Part shown: positions 8,975-18,348 of the stretch, one piece after another
Position numbering within the stretch: position 1 is the first letter of the stretch
Layout of the letters: each line of letters begins with the position of its first letter
Assembly (NCBI GenBank): GCA_016708125.1
Contig: JADJGF010000001.1
Span: 2,688,001 to 2,752,000, forward strand
Direction of reading: 5' to 3'
DNA length: 64,000 nucleotides
Origin: Ignavibacteriota bacterium
Lineage (GTDB): Bacteria > Bacteroidota > Ignavibacteria > Ignavibacteriales > Melioribacteraceae
Translations under genes and position numbers: made by a program
Notes under the pieces: model-generated
Told to the model about the DNA's origin: nothing
Seen by the model: the letters and a program-made list of their open reading frames with translations, nothing else
The model's database searches: none

Positions 8975-9367
8975 TTATTTTAAGTAAATCTTTGTTAATA
9001 GACTAGTTTTCCAAGTAACTATTGTAATTAACAACCATACAGCAAATCTGATTCCCATTGCTTTCACACTGTGTGTAGCCACAGAAGCATTTGAAATTAA
9101 CATCGAGATTACAACAATAAATACTAATAAATGTAAGGCCGTTACAATTACTGAATTTTTAAGAGACCTCATGTTATTCATCCAAATTAACGCGCTGACA
9201 TACAAACCCACTATAGCCATAATTACATTATAAAATAGTAGCGGAGTAAATACTAGATAATCTTTTTGGGTCAAACCAAGGAGAACTTGCGTGCCTTCAA
9301 CTATAGTTAGAATACTAAATATTAAAGCTGTTATTGAAGCAAATTTTCTAAAGATATTCTTATTCAC
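8975..9367 (-). CDS. Small integral membrane protein of unknown function
   Basis: A 130-residue protein with four predicted membrane helices (ASITALIFSILTIVEGTQVL, FTPLLFYNVIMAIVGLYVSAL, SVIVTALHLLVFIVVISMLI, GIRFAVWLLITIVTWK). One histidine lies in the third helix (ALHLL) and another after it (ATHSV). I do not recognise a family. It is encoded 22 bp downstream of the DUF3943 gene and 29 bp upstream of the Spy-like gene, so it is probably the tail of the efflux operon that begins at 18.9 kb. Confidence 0.6.
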   Translation of the reverse strand: MNKNIFRKFASITALIFSILTIVEGTQVLLGLTQKDYLVFTPLLFYNVIMAIVGLYVSALIWMNNMRSLKNSVIVTALHLLVFIVVISMLISNASVATHSVKAMGIRFAVWLLITIVTWKTSLLTKIYLK

Positions 9368-9389
9368 CTTATCCTCGTTATTTTTGTAA

Positions 9390-10802
9390 TTAAATTATTT
9401 GTTTGATGTAAAATCTTAATGCAGAATTAGAATCATTCGTATTGGGAAAATCTTTATAATCTCCAAACCTCTCATACATTAAAAATTCAATTCCAATTGA
9501 ACTATTTTTAATTAAATTATAATTAAAACCGGTATTTAATAAACCGATAAACTCTTCGCTTTCTGCTCCGCTTAATGTATGAATCCAATTTCGCTTATAG
9601 TTAATGTATAACGATGAATTATCCTCAAATTTTAAGCTTATACCTAACTTACCGCTCATACCCGGACCAAGATTATAATCTTTATCAACTTCATTTGCGT
9701 AAGCCGAGTTTGTTGCTCCCATTATAATAATTGAAAGTCCTAAATAATTCTGCAAACTTAAATCTGGTGAAAGTTTTGTTGTATTAACCAATTGAGATGA
9801 AATACTTGTTGAGGAAAATTTATATACATCGTTATAAAAAATATCAATCTCTTTATAAACTCCGAAAATATTATTTGAAACATCAAACAAATTTAATTTT
9901 GAGTCTGTAATTACACCGCTTGCACTTATTGCCAAAATATCGCTACCGTTTCTAAAATTTGCTTCTGTTTGTAAGGTGAAATAATCAAAAGGATTTTTGT
10001 GATTCTTAACATCAAATTGTTTTCCATAATCTAAGTTGCCGCGCAATGAAAGATATTGTTCATTCTCATCAATGTTTTTATTTATAAATACATTATGTGT
10101 TCCAACAGCAAAAGTAAAATGTAGTTTCTCATTCTTTTTTTTATTTCCAACTTTCCACATATCCCCTCGTATTAGTCGGTTAAATCCATTCATTGGATTT
10201 ATAATCGTAGATGAAATTTCTCTTAAAACTCTTTCGGCACCAATAGTACTTTCATCAATAATTAAATTCGCAATTCTATTTGATATTTCGCCAAGAGTAA
10301 TTCCGCTTATAGAAGTATTGGCAAGATCGTTGTATGAAGGCAGTTCTTTTTCCATAAACATTTCCCACATTAAACTTCCGCTAATTGCGTAAGGAATTGA
10401 TTCCCAAAAACTCAATCCGTTTGATCTTGCAGTATTAAAATAATTTGCTCCATGAAATGGATGCATAAATTGATTCATTAAAAATCTGTCATTATCCCAA
10501 ACAAAACCGGTTTTAAAATTATTCTTTACGGAATTCCAGCTAATATCAGCAAAACCTCTTTGTGTAATATATTTGCTATACGACCAAACAGTTAAATTTA
10601 GTCCGACTACTTCGATTGCCGGCAGCAGATAATTTTTTTCAGATTCATTTTCCATTTCGATTGAATTATAAACATCATATTGATTAGCTTGAGAAATACT
10701 AGACGGAAGTACATTATAATTAATTTGTGCGGTTAAACTGCTTGACAATATTATAAACACAACAATAAATTTATATAACTGATTACTGTGCATTTCTGTC
10801 AT
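9390..10802 (-). CDS. DUF3943-type outer-membrane-associated protein
   Basis: A 470-residue secreted protein. The N-terminus is hydrophobic (FIVVFIILSSSLTAQ). The central segment NQFMHPFHGANYFNTARSNG, with WESIPYAISGSLMWEMFMEK after it, is the conserved core I associate with DUF3943. The C-terminal half alternates hydrophobic and polar residues, as in a beta-barrel, and ends FYIKQII. The function of the family is unknown. The gene follows the ABC-2 permease by 12 bp, so it is co-transcribed with the exporter and may be its outer-membrane helper. An in-frame ATG three codons later (10793) is an alternative start. Confidence 0.72.
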   Translation of the reverse strand: MTEMHSNQLYKFIVVFIILSSSLTAQINYNVLPSSISQANQYDVYNSIEMENESEKNYLLPAIEVVGLNLTVWSYSKYITQRGFADISWNSVKNNFKTGFVWDNDRFLMNQFMHPFHGANYFNTARSNGLSFWESIPYAISGSLMWEMFMEKELPSYNDLANTSISGITLGEISNRIANLIIDESTIGAERVLREISSTIINPMNGFNRLIRGDMWKVGNKKKNEKLHFTFAVGTHNVFINKNIDENEQYLSLRGNLDYGKQFDVKNHKNPFDYFTLQTEANFRNGSDILAISASGVITDSKLNLFDVSNNIFGVYKEIDIFYNDVYKFSSTSISSQLVNTTKLSPDLSLQNYLGLSIIIMGATNSAYANEVDKDYNLGPGMSGKLGISLKFEDNSSLYINYKRNWIHTLSGAESEEFIGLLNTGFNYNLIKNSSIGIEFLMYERFGDYKDFPNTNDSNSALRFYIKQII

Positions 10803-10814
10803 TTCCCATTTTTA

Positions 10815-11945
10815 TTAGTCAACTTTTTTACTAAATCTATTTGCACTTAAAAGTAATATTGATATTCCCATTCCAAAAAGAATTAATGTTTCTAACCAAA
10901 GCGATGAAAATCCAATTCCCTTTAACACTACTCCTCGTATTATCGTAATAAAATATCTTAACGGAATTGCGTAGGTGATATATTGAAAAAACTTTGGCAT
11001 ATTTTCAATTGGAAATGCAAATCCGGATAAGTAAATCATTGGCATCATCAACGCAAATACAGATGCCATCATTGCTTGCTGCTGTGTTTTAGAAACTGTG
11101 GATATAAATAATCCGATACCAAGATTAGATAATATAAAAAGTAATGCCGCAACAAGTAGAAGTAAAACATTGCCTCTTACTGCTATTCCAAACCATTGTG
11201 TCATAATTATCATTACAATTACAAGAATTACAAATCCAATTAATGTAAAGGGAATTAGTTTGCCGAGTAATAATTGATATTTTTTTATTGGTGTTACAAT
11301 TATTTGTTCCATTGTTCCGATTTCTCTTTCTCTAACAATTGCCATAGACATTAAAGATATTGTTGAAATCATTAAAACTAATCCCAATATTCCAGGTACC
11401 ATAAAAACTCTTGACTTCATTTCGGGATTATACCATACTCTTACTTCGGGAATTAAAGAACCGCTGAGTGAAATTTTCATTCCTAATTTATCTTTTGTTT
11501 CTGTTATAAGATTTTGTGAAAATTTTGTCGATACACCTTGAATATAACCAAGTGCAGTCGATGCTTTACTTGCATCCGAACCTTCGAATATTGTTTGAAG
11601 CTGAGTTGTTTCACGACGATTAATTTTATTTTCAAAATCTTTTGGGATTACAATTGTAACAAGAGTTTTGCCTTCATTTAGCAGTTTAGTAATTTCATCG
11701 TAGTTCTTAGCATAAAAATCAATTTGAAAGTAACCAGTCTCAACAATTTTTTCTATAAAATTTCTGCTTGTTTCTGTTTTATCCATATCATAAATAGTAG
11801 TGTGTACAATATTTACATCCATATTTGCTGCATAGCCAAGAAATATTAACTGCAGTATGGGAGCCATAAAAATTATGGCTAGCATTTTTTTATCTCTCTT
11901 AACCTGCAAAAGTTCTTTAATTATAAAATGATATATCGTTTTCAT
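10815..11945 (-). CDS. ABC-2 type transporter permease (YbhR-like)
   Basis: A 376-residue permease. It has an N-terminal membrane helix (KKMLAIIFMAPILQLIFLGYA), a large extracytoplasmic domain of about 140 residues, then five membrane helices. The membrane domain includes the conserved SMAIVREREIGTMEQIIVTP loop typical of YbhR/YbhS and drug-exporting ABC-2 permeases. It is one of two permeases that pair in the inner membrane and are driven by the YbhF-type ATPases encoded upstream. It starts 4 bp after the other permease gene. The substrate is likely a toxic organic compound or drug, but this cannot be fixed from sequence. Confidence 0.9.
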   Translation of the reverse strand: MKTIYHFIIKELLQVKRDKKMLAIIFMAPILQLIFLGYAANMDVNIVHTTIYDMDKTETSRNFIEKIVETGYFQIDFYAKNYDEITKLLNEGKTLVTIVIPKDFENKINRRETTQLQTIFEGSDASKASTALGYIQGVSTKFSQNLITETKDKLGMKISLSGSLIPEVRVWYNPEMKSRVFMVPGILGLVLMISTISLMSMAIVREREIGTMEQIIVTPIKKYQLLLGKLIPFTLIGFVILVIVMIIMTQWFGIAVRGNVLLLLVAALLFILSNLGIGLFISTVSKTQQQAMMASVFALMMPMIYLSGFAFPIENMPKFFQYITYAIPLRYFITIIRGVVLKGIGFSSLWLETLILFGMGISILLLSANRFSKKVD

Positions 11946-11949
11946 ATTA

Positions 11950-13080
11950 TTATTTTCCTTTTGATCTTTTATCCAATATTATTGCTAAGATTATGAATAT
12001 TGATCCAAATATTGCAAGATAAATTAATTGCTGCCAAAATGCGGAAATTCCGACTCCTCTTAAAAGAATTGCTCTTAGAATTACAATGTAAAATTTAGCC
12101 GGGGTAATATTTGTTAATATTTGAATTGCAGCGGGCATTGTTTCTATAGGAAAAATAAATCCCGATAGTATAAATGACGGCAGCAATGATGTAACATTAG
12201 CGGCTTGAAATGCAACCTGTTGAGAATCTGAAACTGTTGAAATGAAAATTCCCATACCTAATGCCGCAAATAAAAAGGTAAGCGTTCCAAATAGAAGTAA
12301 AAACAAATCTCCTTTAATTACAAGTCCAAACATCAAGTATCCCGCAACAAGAACAATTGCAGCATTAATTAATGATATAAAAATATATGGAATTGTTTTG
12401 CCAAGAATAAATTCCAATGATGACAGCGGCGAAACGTTTATTTGCTCAATTGTGCCTCTTTCTTTTTCTCTTACAATTGATAAGGATATTGATATAACCG
12501 CGGTAACAATTAATATCATTCCCATTAAACCCGGTATTAAAAATTTTGTCGATTGTAATTCTGGATTAAACCAAAACCTTGGCTGCAAATCAATCGGTAC
12601 ATAAAGTTTTTTTCCGGTAATGGCTAAATATTCTTTAGTAAGTTTAAGAGAATAACTATATGTAGCGGCGTTTACGTAATTTTGAATTGCGTTTGCGGTA
12701 GTTCCGTCAACACCATCAATTAGAAATTGAACTTTAACTTCTTGCTTTGAATTTAATTTTCTTGATAAATCATGTGGAAAAACCACAGCGGTTTGTACAA
12801 TTTTTTCATCCAACAATCGTTTAATATCACTTTCGTTTTCTACATAAGTTATAAGTGTAAAATACTCCGAACTAATTAACCCGTTTATATATTCTCTAGT
12901 ATAATTTGATTTGTCCAAATCATATACGGCAATTTTAATATGCTTAACGTCAAAATTAATTGCATATCCAAAAATTATTAGTAATACTACAGGGAAAAAG
13001 AAAATTATAAACAACATCCGTGTGTCTCTGCTTAATTGTTTCAATTCTTTTTTTGCTATTGCGTAAATTCTATTGAGCAT
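11950..13080 (-). CDS. ABC-2 type transporter permease (YbhS-like)
   Basis: The frame opens at a TTG at 13101, but the ATG at 13078-13080 (MLNRIYAIAKKELKQLSRDT) is preferred: AGAAGGAT lies about 10 bases upstream and this start avoids a 20-bp overlap with the ATPase gene. The 376-residue product has one N-terminal helix (LFIIFFFPVVLLIIFGYAI), a large periplasmic domain, and a five-helix membrane domain with LSIVREKERGTIEQINVSPL. It is the partner of the next permease, with which it shares length and layout. The two ATPases encoded just upstream are the expected motor. Confidence 0.9.
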   Translation of the reverse strand: MLNRIYAIAKKELKQLSRDTRMLFIIFFFPVVLLIIFGYAINFDVKHIKIAVYDLDKSNYTREYINGLISSEYFTLITYVENESDIKRLLDEKIVQTAVVFPHDLSRKLNSKQEVKVQFLIDGVDGTTANAIQNYVNAATYSYSLKLTKEYLAITGKKLYVPIDLQPRFWFNPELQSTKFLIPGLMGMILIVTAVISISLSIVREKERGTIEQINVSPLSSLEFILGKTIPYIFISLINAAIVLVAGYLMFGLVIKGDLFLLLFGTLTFLFAALGMGIFISTVSDSQQVAFQAANVTSLLPSFILSGFIFPIETMPAAIQILTNITPAKFYIVILRAILLRGVGISAFWQQLIYLAIFGSIFIILAIILDKRSKGK

Positions 13081-13081
13081 T

Positions 13082-14011
13082 TTATTTATTATCCTTCTCA
13101 ATTAAGTGAATAAACACATCTTCAAGTGTGGGAATAATTCTTTCAACACGTTTTACATTAATACCGTTTTGTTCTTGAAGTAATTGAACTATATTATTTT
13201 CATCAATTGTACTGTTATTTAAAATAACGTGTATGTAGTTGCCAAAAATTGAAGTTTCTCCAACCCATTTTTCCTTTTCTAAAATTTCAAGACTATCAAC
13301 GGTTTTGTCCGTTTCAATTTCTAGAATAGGATTTTTAATGTAATTAGTTTTTAATGCTTTTGAATTCCCTTGTGCAACTAGCTTCCCTGCATTGATTAAA
13401 ATGATATTGTTGCAAAATTCAGCTTCATCTAAATAATGTGTTGTAACTAATACCGTAGTTCCGCTAGCAGAAAGATCATTAATAAGATCCCAAAAATTTC
13501 TTCTTGAAATTGGATCAACTCCGCTTGTTGGTTCATCTAAAAAAACTATTTTGGGTTCGTGAATTACCGCCGTTCCTAATGCCAATCTTTGTTTTATTCC
13601 GCCCGGCAATGAAGATGTAAGTATGTTTTCCATATTTTCAAGATTTGCAACTTTTAAAACCCATTTTTTTCTTTCTTCATATTTTTTTCCGCTTAATCCA
13701 TAAACTCCGGCATAAAATCTGATATTTTCCGTAACAGTTAAATCATTGTAAAGAGAAAATTTTTGGGACATATACCCAATATTTCTTTTAACCAATTCAG
13801 ACTGTTTCATAATGCTATAGCCGCTTACCAAAGCATCTCCGAAAGTTGGTTCTAATACTCCGATTAACATTCTTATTGTTGTAGATTTACCAGCACCATT
13901 TGCCCCAAGAAATCCAAATATTTCACCTTGTTTAACGGTAAAGTTTATGTTGTTAACTGCTGTAAAGCTTCCAAATTTTTTTGTAAGATTATTTACTTCT
14001 ATTGCGTTCAT
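13082..14011 (-). CDS. ABC transporter ATP-binding protein (YbhF-type, second of two)
   Basis: A 309-residue ATPase with Walker A GANGAGKST, signature LPGGIKQRLALGTA and Walker B IVFLDEPTSGVDPISRR. The LPGG spelling of the signature differs from the usual LSGG. A C-terminal extension (about residues 225-309) ends IPTLEDVFIHLIEKDNK, as in drug/ABC-2 exporters. In E. coli YbhF the two nucleotide-binding domains are fused; here they are separate genes divided by a tolC. Its ATG shares one base with the stop of that tolC (TAATG), so translation is coupled, and its stop is one base before the permease start. Confidence 0.92.
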   Translation of the reverse strand: MNAIEVNNLTKKFGSFTAVNNINFTVKQGEIFGFLGANGAGKSTTIRMLIGVLEPTFGDALVSGYSIMKQSELVKRNIGYMSQKFSLYNDLTVTENIRFYAGVYGLSGKKYEERKKWVLKVANLENMENILTSSLPGGIKQRLALGTAVIHEPKIVFLDEPTSGVDPISRRNFWDLINDLSASGTTVLVTTHYLDEAEFCNNIILINAGKLVAQGNSKALKTNYIKNPILEIETDKTVDSLEILEKEKWVGETSIFGNYIHVILNNSTIDENNIVQLLQEQNGINVKRVERIIPTLEDVFIHLIEKDNK

Positions 14012-15333
14012 TAGTAAATGATTCTCCCCATGGATTTTTCTAATTTTACTTTTGAAATTTGATAATCAACTTCTGCTGTTTTTAGATTTGTTTCCGCTTG
14101 CAGTTTTAGTGTTTCAGCATCTATTAAATCGGTGCTTGTTACTAATTGAAGTTCATATTTTTCTGCCGTAATTCTATAATTTTCTGATGCCTGTTCTAAT
14201 GCGAGTTTATTAACATTAACTTTTTCATCAGACTTTAATAGATTCAAATAATTAGAATGTACTTCTAACTGAATGTTTTCTTTTAGTTGATCATAATTTG
14301 TTTCAAGTTGTATATTATTTTCTTCCGCTTGTCTTACTTGAGAAGAAGTTAAACCCCAATTCCAAACATCCCAGCTTAAAGTTACGTTAACATCCCAGTT
14401 GTAATTAAATTCATCCTTAGCCGGAAGAAATCTTTGATTGGGATTGCTGTAATAATAGTTGCTTGATAAATAAAGCGAAGGAAACCAATTTGATTTTGCA
14501 GCGTCAATACCTTCTTTACTGCCTTCAATACGATTGCTAAATGATTTTAATTCGTATCTATTATTTATTGCTTCGTTTATAATGTCGGATAAATCATAAC
14601 TTACCTTATTTATTGTTTTGTTATCTGCAGCTATTTGTGTTTTGGAGTTGAGATCAATTCCAACAGTTTTATTAAAAGTAATCCTTGAAATATTTAAATT
14701 GTTTTCTGCCTCAATCAGCATTAATTTTGTATTTGAATATTGAACTTCTAGCTTTAACAAATCATTTTTTGATATTAATTCCTGATCATAAAAATTTCTA
14801 GTATTGGTTAAATGACTCGCCATTTGTTCTAAAGTTTTTTGAATTAAATTTTTAATTTCGGTTGCTTTATAATAATTCCAATATGCACTGTAGATATTAA
14901 ATGCCGATTCATTTTTTTCTTTTGAATAATCATTTTTCACCGCTTCCAAATTGTATTTTGCTGAGTTTCGAGAAGATGAAAGTTTAAACCCGGTAAATAT
15001 TGGCTGAGTAAGCCCCAGCTTAAATGTATAATTATTATATATCGGATCCGAAATAGTAATAGGCGCTGGAGAAAACGGCATAGTTACTTCAAACGCTGGA
15101 ATGTTTTCACTTAATCTTGTATAATTTCCAAAAAGTTTGATTTGCGGAAAAAATTGACTTTTTATTTCAGCAAGTTTAGCATCGGAATAATTTACTTTTG
15201 ATTGTGAAATTTTCAAATCTTTGTTACTTTGCAATCCCAACTCTAAACTTTCTTTTAGAGTTAATATTCTTTCTTGAGCAAACAACGAACCAACCGAAAG
15301 GATCATAATTATTATTATTGTTTTCATTTTCAT
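14011..15333 (-). CDS. TolC family outer-membrane efflux protein
   Basis: A 440-residue TolC homolog. It has a signal peptide (MKTIIIIMILSVGSLFA after the first residues), then two structural repeats: LTLKESLELGLQSNKDLKIS with NFYDQELISKNDLLKLEVQY, and DIINEAINNRYELKSFSNRI with AEKYELQLVTSTDLIDAETL. It would form the outer-membrane duct for the YbhG/F/S/R-like exporter. Its position between the two ATPase genes shows that this exporter has a dedicated TolC. It lies 38 bp after the first ATPase gene and overlaps the second by one base. Confidence 0.92.
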   Translation of the reverse strand: MKMKTIIIIMILSVGSLFAQERILTLKESLELGLQSNKDLKISQSKVNYSDAKLAEIKSQFFPQIKLFGNYTRLSENIPAFEVTMPFSPAPITISDPIYNNYTFKLGLTQPIFTGFKLSSSRNSAKYNLEAVKNDYSKEKNESAFNIYSAYWNYYKATEIKNLIQKTLEQMASHLTNTRNFYDQELISKNDLLKLEVQYSNTKLMLIEAENNLNISRITFNKTVGIDLNSKTQIAADNKTINKVSYDLSDIINEAINNRYELKSFSNRIEGSKEGIDAAKSNWFPSLYLSSNYYYSNPNQRFLPAKDEFNYNWDVNVTLSWDVWNWGLTSSQVRQAEENNIQLETNYDQLKENIQLEVHSNYLNLLKSDEKVNVNKLALEQASENYRITAEKYELQLVTSTDLIDAETLKLQAETNLKTAEVDYQISKVKLEKSMGRIIY

Positions 15334-15371
15334 TTCCTATTCTTTTTTCTAAACTCTATTTATTCCACTAT

Positions 15372-16283
15372 TTAAGATTTGTTCATAAAATGAATGAACA
15401 CATTTTCCAATGATGGAGTTATTAATCTTTTGTCTGTTTCTATAATTGAGTTTTCCACGAATATTTTTTTAATTATTAAGTAGTCACTTTCATAATTAAA
15501 AACCGAAATATTGAGCCGGTCACCATACATTTGAACTTCAAAATCTGTTGTTGTTCTTATTAAATTATAAGCAACTCTAATTGGACTGCATACAATTTCT
15601 ACCACTTGCATATTCATCGATTCTTTTACATTCTTTGGAGTATCGCAACTTATTATTTTCCCCTTATCCATTAAAGCCACCCTGTTACATCGTTCGGCTT
15701 CATCCAAATATGGAGTTGTCATAAAAATTGTTATTCCATCTTTTAAGAGATTAGAAAGTATTTTCCAGAAATCTCGTCTCGAAACGGGATCAACACCGGT
15801 TGTCGGCTCATCAAGAAAAATTATTTTGGGTTTATGGATTAAAGTGCAAGCCAATGCTAATTTTTGTTTCATTCCACCGGAAAGTTTATCTGCGAGTCTG
15901 TCTCTAAATGGAGTTAATCGCGTGAATTCAAGAAGTTCGTTTCTTCTTTCTTTATAATTTTTAACGCCGTGTATATCCGCAAAAAATTCAATGTTCTCAT
16001 CTATTGAAAGATCACCGTAAAGTGAAAATTTCTGTGAAAGATATCCGATTTCATCTTTTATTAAATTTTTTTGTGTCAATAAATCGAAGCCCAAAACTTT
16101 TGCATTGCCCGCATCCGGGTTTAAAAGTCCCACCAACATTCTCATTGTAGTTGTTTTTCCAGCGCCATCCGGTCCAACTAAGCCAAACATTTCGCCCCTA
16201 TGTACTTCATAACTTACTCCATCAACAGCTGTAACCGAACCGTAGCTTTTTTTCAAATCAGTAATGTTTATTATAGTTTCCAT
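15372..16283 (-). CDS. ABC transporter ATP-binding protein (YbhF-type, first of two)
   Basis: A 303-residue ATPase with Walker A GPDGAGKTT, signature LSGGMKQKLALACTL and Walker B IIFLDEPTTGVDPVSRR. The D in GPDGAGKTT is usual for the first half of YbhF-like proteins. The C-terminus ITPSLENVFIHFMNKS parallels that of its partner at 13082-14011, indicating an old duplication. The two probably act as a heterodimeric motor for the paired permeases. It lies 21 bp downstream of the adaptor gene in the TetR-led operon. Confidence 0.92.
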   Translation of the reverse strand: METIINITDLKKSYGSVTAVDGVSYEVHRGEMFGLVGPDGAGKTTTMRMLVGLLNPDAGNAKVLGFDLLTQKNLIKDEIGYLSQKFSLYGDLSIDENIEFFADIHGVKNYKERRNELLEFTRLTPFRDRLADKLSGGMKQKLALACTLIHKPKIIFLDEPTTGVDPVSRRDFWKILSNLLKDGITIFMTTPYLDEAERCNRVALMDKGKIISCDTPKNVKESMNMQVVEIVCSPIRVAYNLIRTTTDFEVQMYGDRLNISVFNYESDYLIIKKIFVENSIIETDKRLITPSLENVFIHFMNKS

Positions 16284-16304
16284 TATTGTAATCTCAGTTT
16301 GGAT

Positions 16305-17270
16305 TTATAAATAAATTTTTGCATCGGCTGGCATTCCCGATTTAAGATCAAAGTTTTTGTTATCAATTTCTAATTTTACGGCAAAAACAAGTTTTGTTCG
16401 TTCATCTTTTGTCTGGATATTCTTTGGTGTGAACTCTGCTTCCGACGAGATGTATGTTACTTTAGCTTCATAATTCTTATCTGGATAGGTATCTATATTA
16501 ACTTCGGCTTTTTGCCCAAGTTTTACTTTTCCCAGTTCGACTTCCGATACATAAATAACTAATTCAACCGTTGATAGATTTGAAACTTTAAATAAAGAAG
16601 ACATGGGAGATACTGTTTCACCGGCTTCAATAAATTTTTTAACAATTATTCCATTTATAGGCGAAGTTACGTAACTATCCCGTATCTGTTTTTTAAGCAG
16701 ATTTACAGAAGCTTCAGCTTTCTTCAGATTACCTTTTGCTTGTTCAATTTCCTCCGGCCGGAAAATTTTATTTATTTTTTTATAATTTTCTTTTGCCGAA
16801 TTGTATTGTGCTAATGTTACTTCATAACGAGCAGATATATCTTCAAATTGTTTTTTAGAGATTGACTTATTTTCCCATAATTTTTCGAATCTATCAAAAT
16901 CATTTTTAGCATTATTAAAATTAATTTCGGCTTGTTTTAACATTTCTTCGGCTTGATTTATATCTTCACTTCTTGCCCCTTTTTTAATTAAATCAAGTTG
17001 TGCTTGTGATATTTGAACACCTGCTAAAGCTTGATCAAGCTGCAATTCCAGAGCTTCTTGATCTATTATTAAAATTGTATCTCCGGCATTGACTTTTTCA
17101 CCTTCCTCAAATAAAAATGATTTAACTTCACCTATATTTTTTGAACTAACAACAACATTTTTAGATTCAATTGTCCCGGTTTCTTCTATATACGAATTAT
17201 TTTCAGTGTTACCGCATCCAGTTATAAGTACTATAATAAGTAATAACGAGAAATTTTTTATTGCTTTCAT
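16305..17270 (-). CDS. YbhG/HlyD-type membrane-fusion lipoprotein
   Basis: A 321-residue adaptor with a lipoprotein signal (LLLIIVLITGCGN, lipid-modified Cys19). It has a lipoyl half (IGEVKSFLFEEGEKVNAGDT), a long coiled-coil hairpin from about residue 75 to 190, a second lipoyl half (SPINGIIVKKFIEAGETVSP), and a barrel domain ending LKSGMPADAKIYL. It would link the ABC-2 permeases to TolC. A palindrome at 17301-17318, about 30 bp before its start codon, resembles the site in front of the operon, so the efflux part may have its own TetR-controlled promoter. Confidence 0.92.
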   Translation of the reverse strand: MKAIKNFSLLLIIVLITGCGNTENNSYIEETGTIESKNVVVSSKNIGEVKSFLFEEGEKVNAGDTILIIDQEALELQLDQALAGVQISQAQLDLIKKGARSEDINQAEEMLKQAEINFNNAKNDFDRFEKLWENKSISKKQFEDISARYEVTLAQYNSAKENYKKINKIFRPEEIEQAKGNLKKAEASVNLLKKQIRDSYVTSPINGIIVKKFIEAGETVSPMSSLFKVSNLSTVELVIYVSEVELGKVKLGQKAEVNIDTYPDKNYEAKVTYISSEAEFTPKNIQTKDERTKLVFAVKLEIDNKNFDLKSGMPADAKIYL

Positions 17271-17300
17271 TTTTATCCTTTTTATTTTTGATTCAATTTC

Positions 17301-17318
17301 TTAGTTAATGCTAACTAA
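17301..17318. promoter_or_regulatory. Palindrome, candidate TetR operator before the adaptor gene
   Basis: The sequence TTAGTTA-ATGC-TAACTAA is a perfect 7-4-7 inverted repeat. On the minus strand it reads GTTAGCATTAACTAAGAAA, which matches 16 of 19 bases of GTTAACATTCACTAACAAA at the site upstream of the first TetR gene. It covers the end of the second TetR gene and lies about 30 bp before the adaptor ATG. Binding is inferred. Confidence 0.6.
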
Positions 17319-17911
17319 CATTTATTTAAAAAATTTTTTGCCTTCTTTGTCAATACGCCTTTTAATAATATTTGAAAAATTTCGGTAAATTCATTTTTGC
17401 CTTTTTCATTTACGATTTTTGTGTTAATTATAGAATTTGAGGAAATAATTGAAAAAAATAAATGCAGCATTGTTTTGGGTTCGAATTTATTAATAATATT
17501 ATGTTTTTGAGCGTTTTTAATAAGAAACGTAAAAAGAGGGAAAATTTTTATTTGTTTAAAATTATTTATTTGTTTCAACACTTCGGGATATTTAACTTTT
17601 AATTCACTTAAGATATTTTGATTAAAAAATGGAGAATTTGTTTGAACAATCTGCATTATTTTTTCAAATTTTTCAAAAAATGAATCCTTTTTTTGAGTTA
17701 TTAAAATTATATCTAAATATGATTTTTTTAGTAATTCCAAAAAGAATTTGGATAAAAACTTCTCCTTATTTGAATAATATTTATAAAATGTTTTTTTACT
17801 CATCCCAATGTCTTTACATAACTCTGAAATATTAAGACTTGTTATTCCATTTCTCAGAATTTGCACTTCAACTAAATTGAAAATTATATTTTCTCTTTCT
17901 TTAAATTGCAT
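17315..17911 (-). CDS. TetR/AcrR family transcriptional regulator (second)
   Basis: A 198-residue regulator. The N-terminal helix-turn-helix is GITSLNISELCKDIGMSKKT with FYKYYSNKEKFLSKFF, the standard TetR DNA-binding region. The C-terminal ligand domain is helical and lysine-rich with no recognisable ligand signature. TetR proteins usually repress adjacent efflux genes and let go when they bind the pump substrate. It is placed inside the operon, one base after the 4-TM gene and 44 bp before the adaptor start, so it would be co-expressed with the pump. A palindromic operator candidate overlaps its 3' end. Confidence 0.88.
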   Translation of the reverse strand: MQFKERENIIFNLVEVQILRNGITSLNISELCKDIGMSKKTFYKYYSNKEKFLSKFFLELLKKSYLDIILITQKKDSFFEKFEKIMQIVQTNSPFFNQNILSELKVKYPEVLKQINNFKQIKIFPLFTFLIKNAQKHNIINKFEPKTMLHLFFSIISSNSIINTKIVNEKGKNEFTEIFQILLKGVLTKKAKNFLNKC

Positions 17912-17912
17912 A

Positions 17913-18329
17913 TTAATTACTCGATTTCATCCTTAATGCTTTTAAGCCAAAAAGAAGAGTTGCACTTACCATAGATGCTGCGCCAATTAAAACGAAAATT
18001 GGAGACAAATTAAGATAAAGTTCTCCAAGAATTCCCAATGGCATTAAAATTCCAGCCAGAGTTAAATAAGAAATAATTTTTGCTGATTTTATTTCGAGAG
18101 GAAGTTTCATTAATAGATATCCAAAAACAATATTAAGGAATGCAAAAAGATTTCCGTGCACATGGGCCAACCTTGCTTCAAAATGTGGCGCAACAGCATT
18201 CCCGGCAATCCAGGCATCTTTGTCGGATGCAAAATCTCGTGCATAAATCAAATAAAACCCGTATGCCATAAAACCAGCCATTGTTATAAAACCAGTCCCA
18301 ATGTTCCATTTACCAGTTGTTGTTTTCAT
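17913..18329 (-). CDS. Four-helix membrane protein of unknown function (His-rich second segment)
   Basis: A 138-residue protein with four membrane helices (TGFITMAGFMAYGFYLIYA, HVHGNLFAFLNIVFGYLLM, IISYLTLAGILMPLGILGEL, FVLIGAASMVSATLLFGL). The motif HFEARLAHVHGNLFAFLN has histidines placed as in small four-helix proteins related to the heme-binding core of styrene-oxide isomerase or heme-copper oxidase subunit I. That relation is a tentative impression. It sits between two tetR genes (19 bp and 1 bp spacing) in the exporter operon, so it may help detect or detoxify the pump substrate. Confidence 0.6.
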   Translation of the reverse strand: MKTTTGKWNIGTGFITMAGFMAYGFYLIYARDFASDKDAWIAGNAVAPHFEARLAHVHGNLFAFLNIVFGYLLMKLPLEIKSAKIISYLTLAGILMPLGILGELYLNLSPIFVLIGAASMVSATLLFGLKALRMKSSN

Positions 18330-18348
18330 TTAACTTCTCTATTAATGA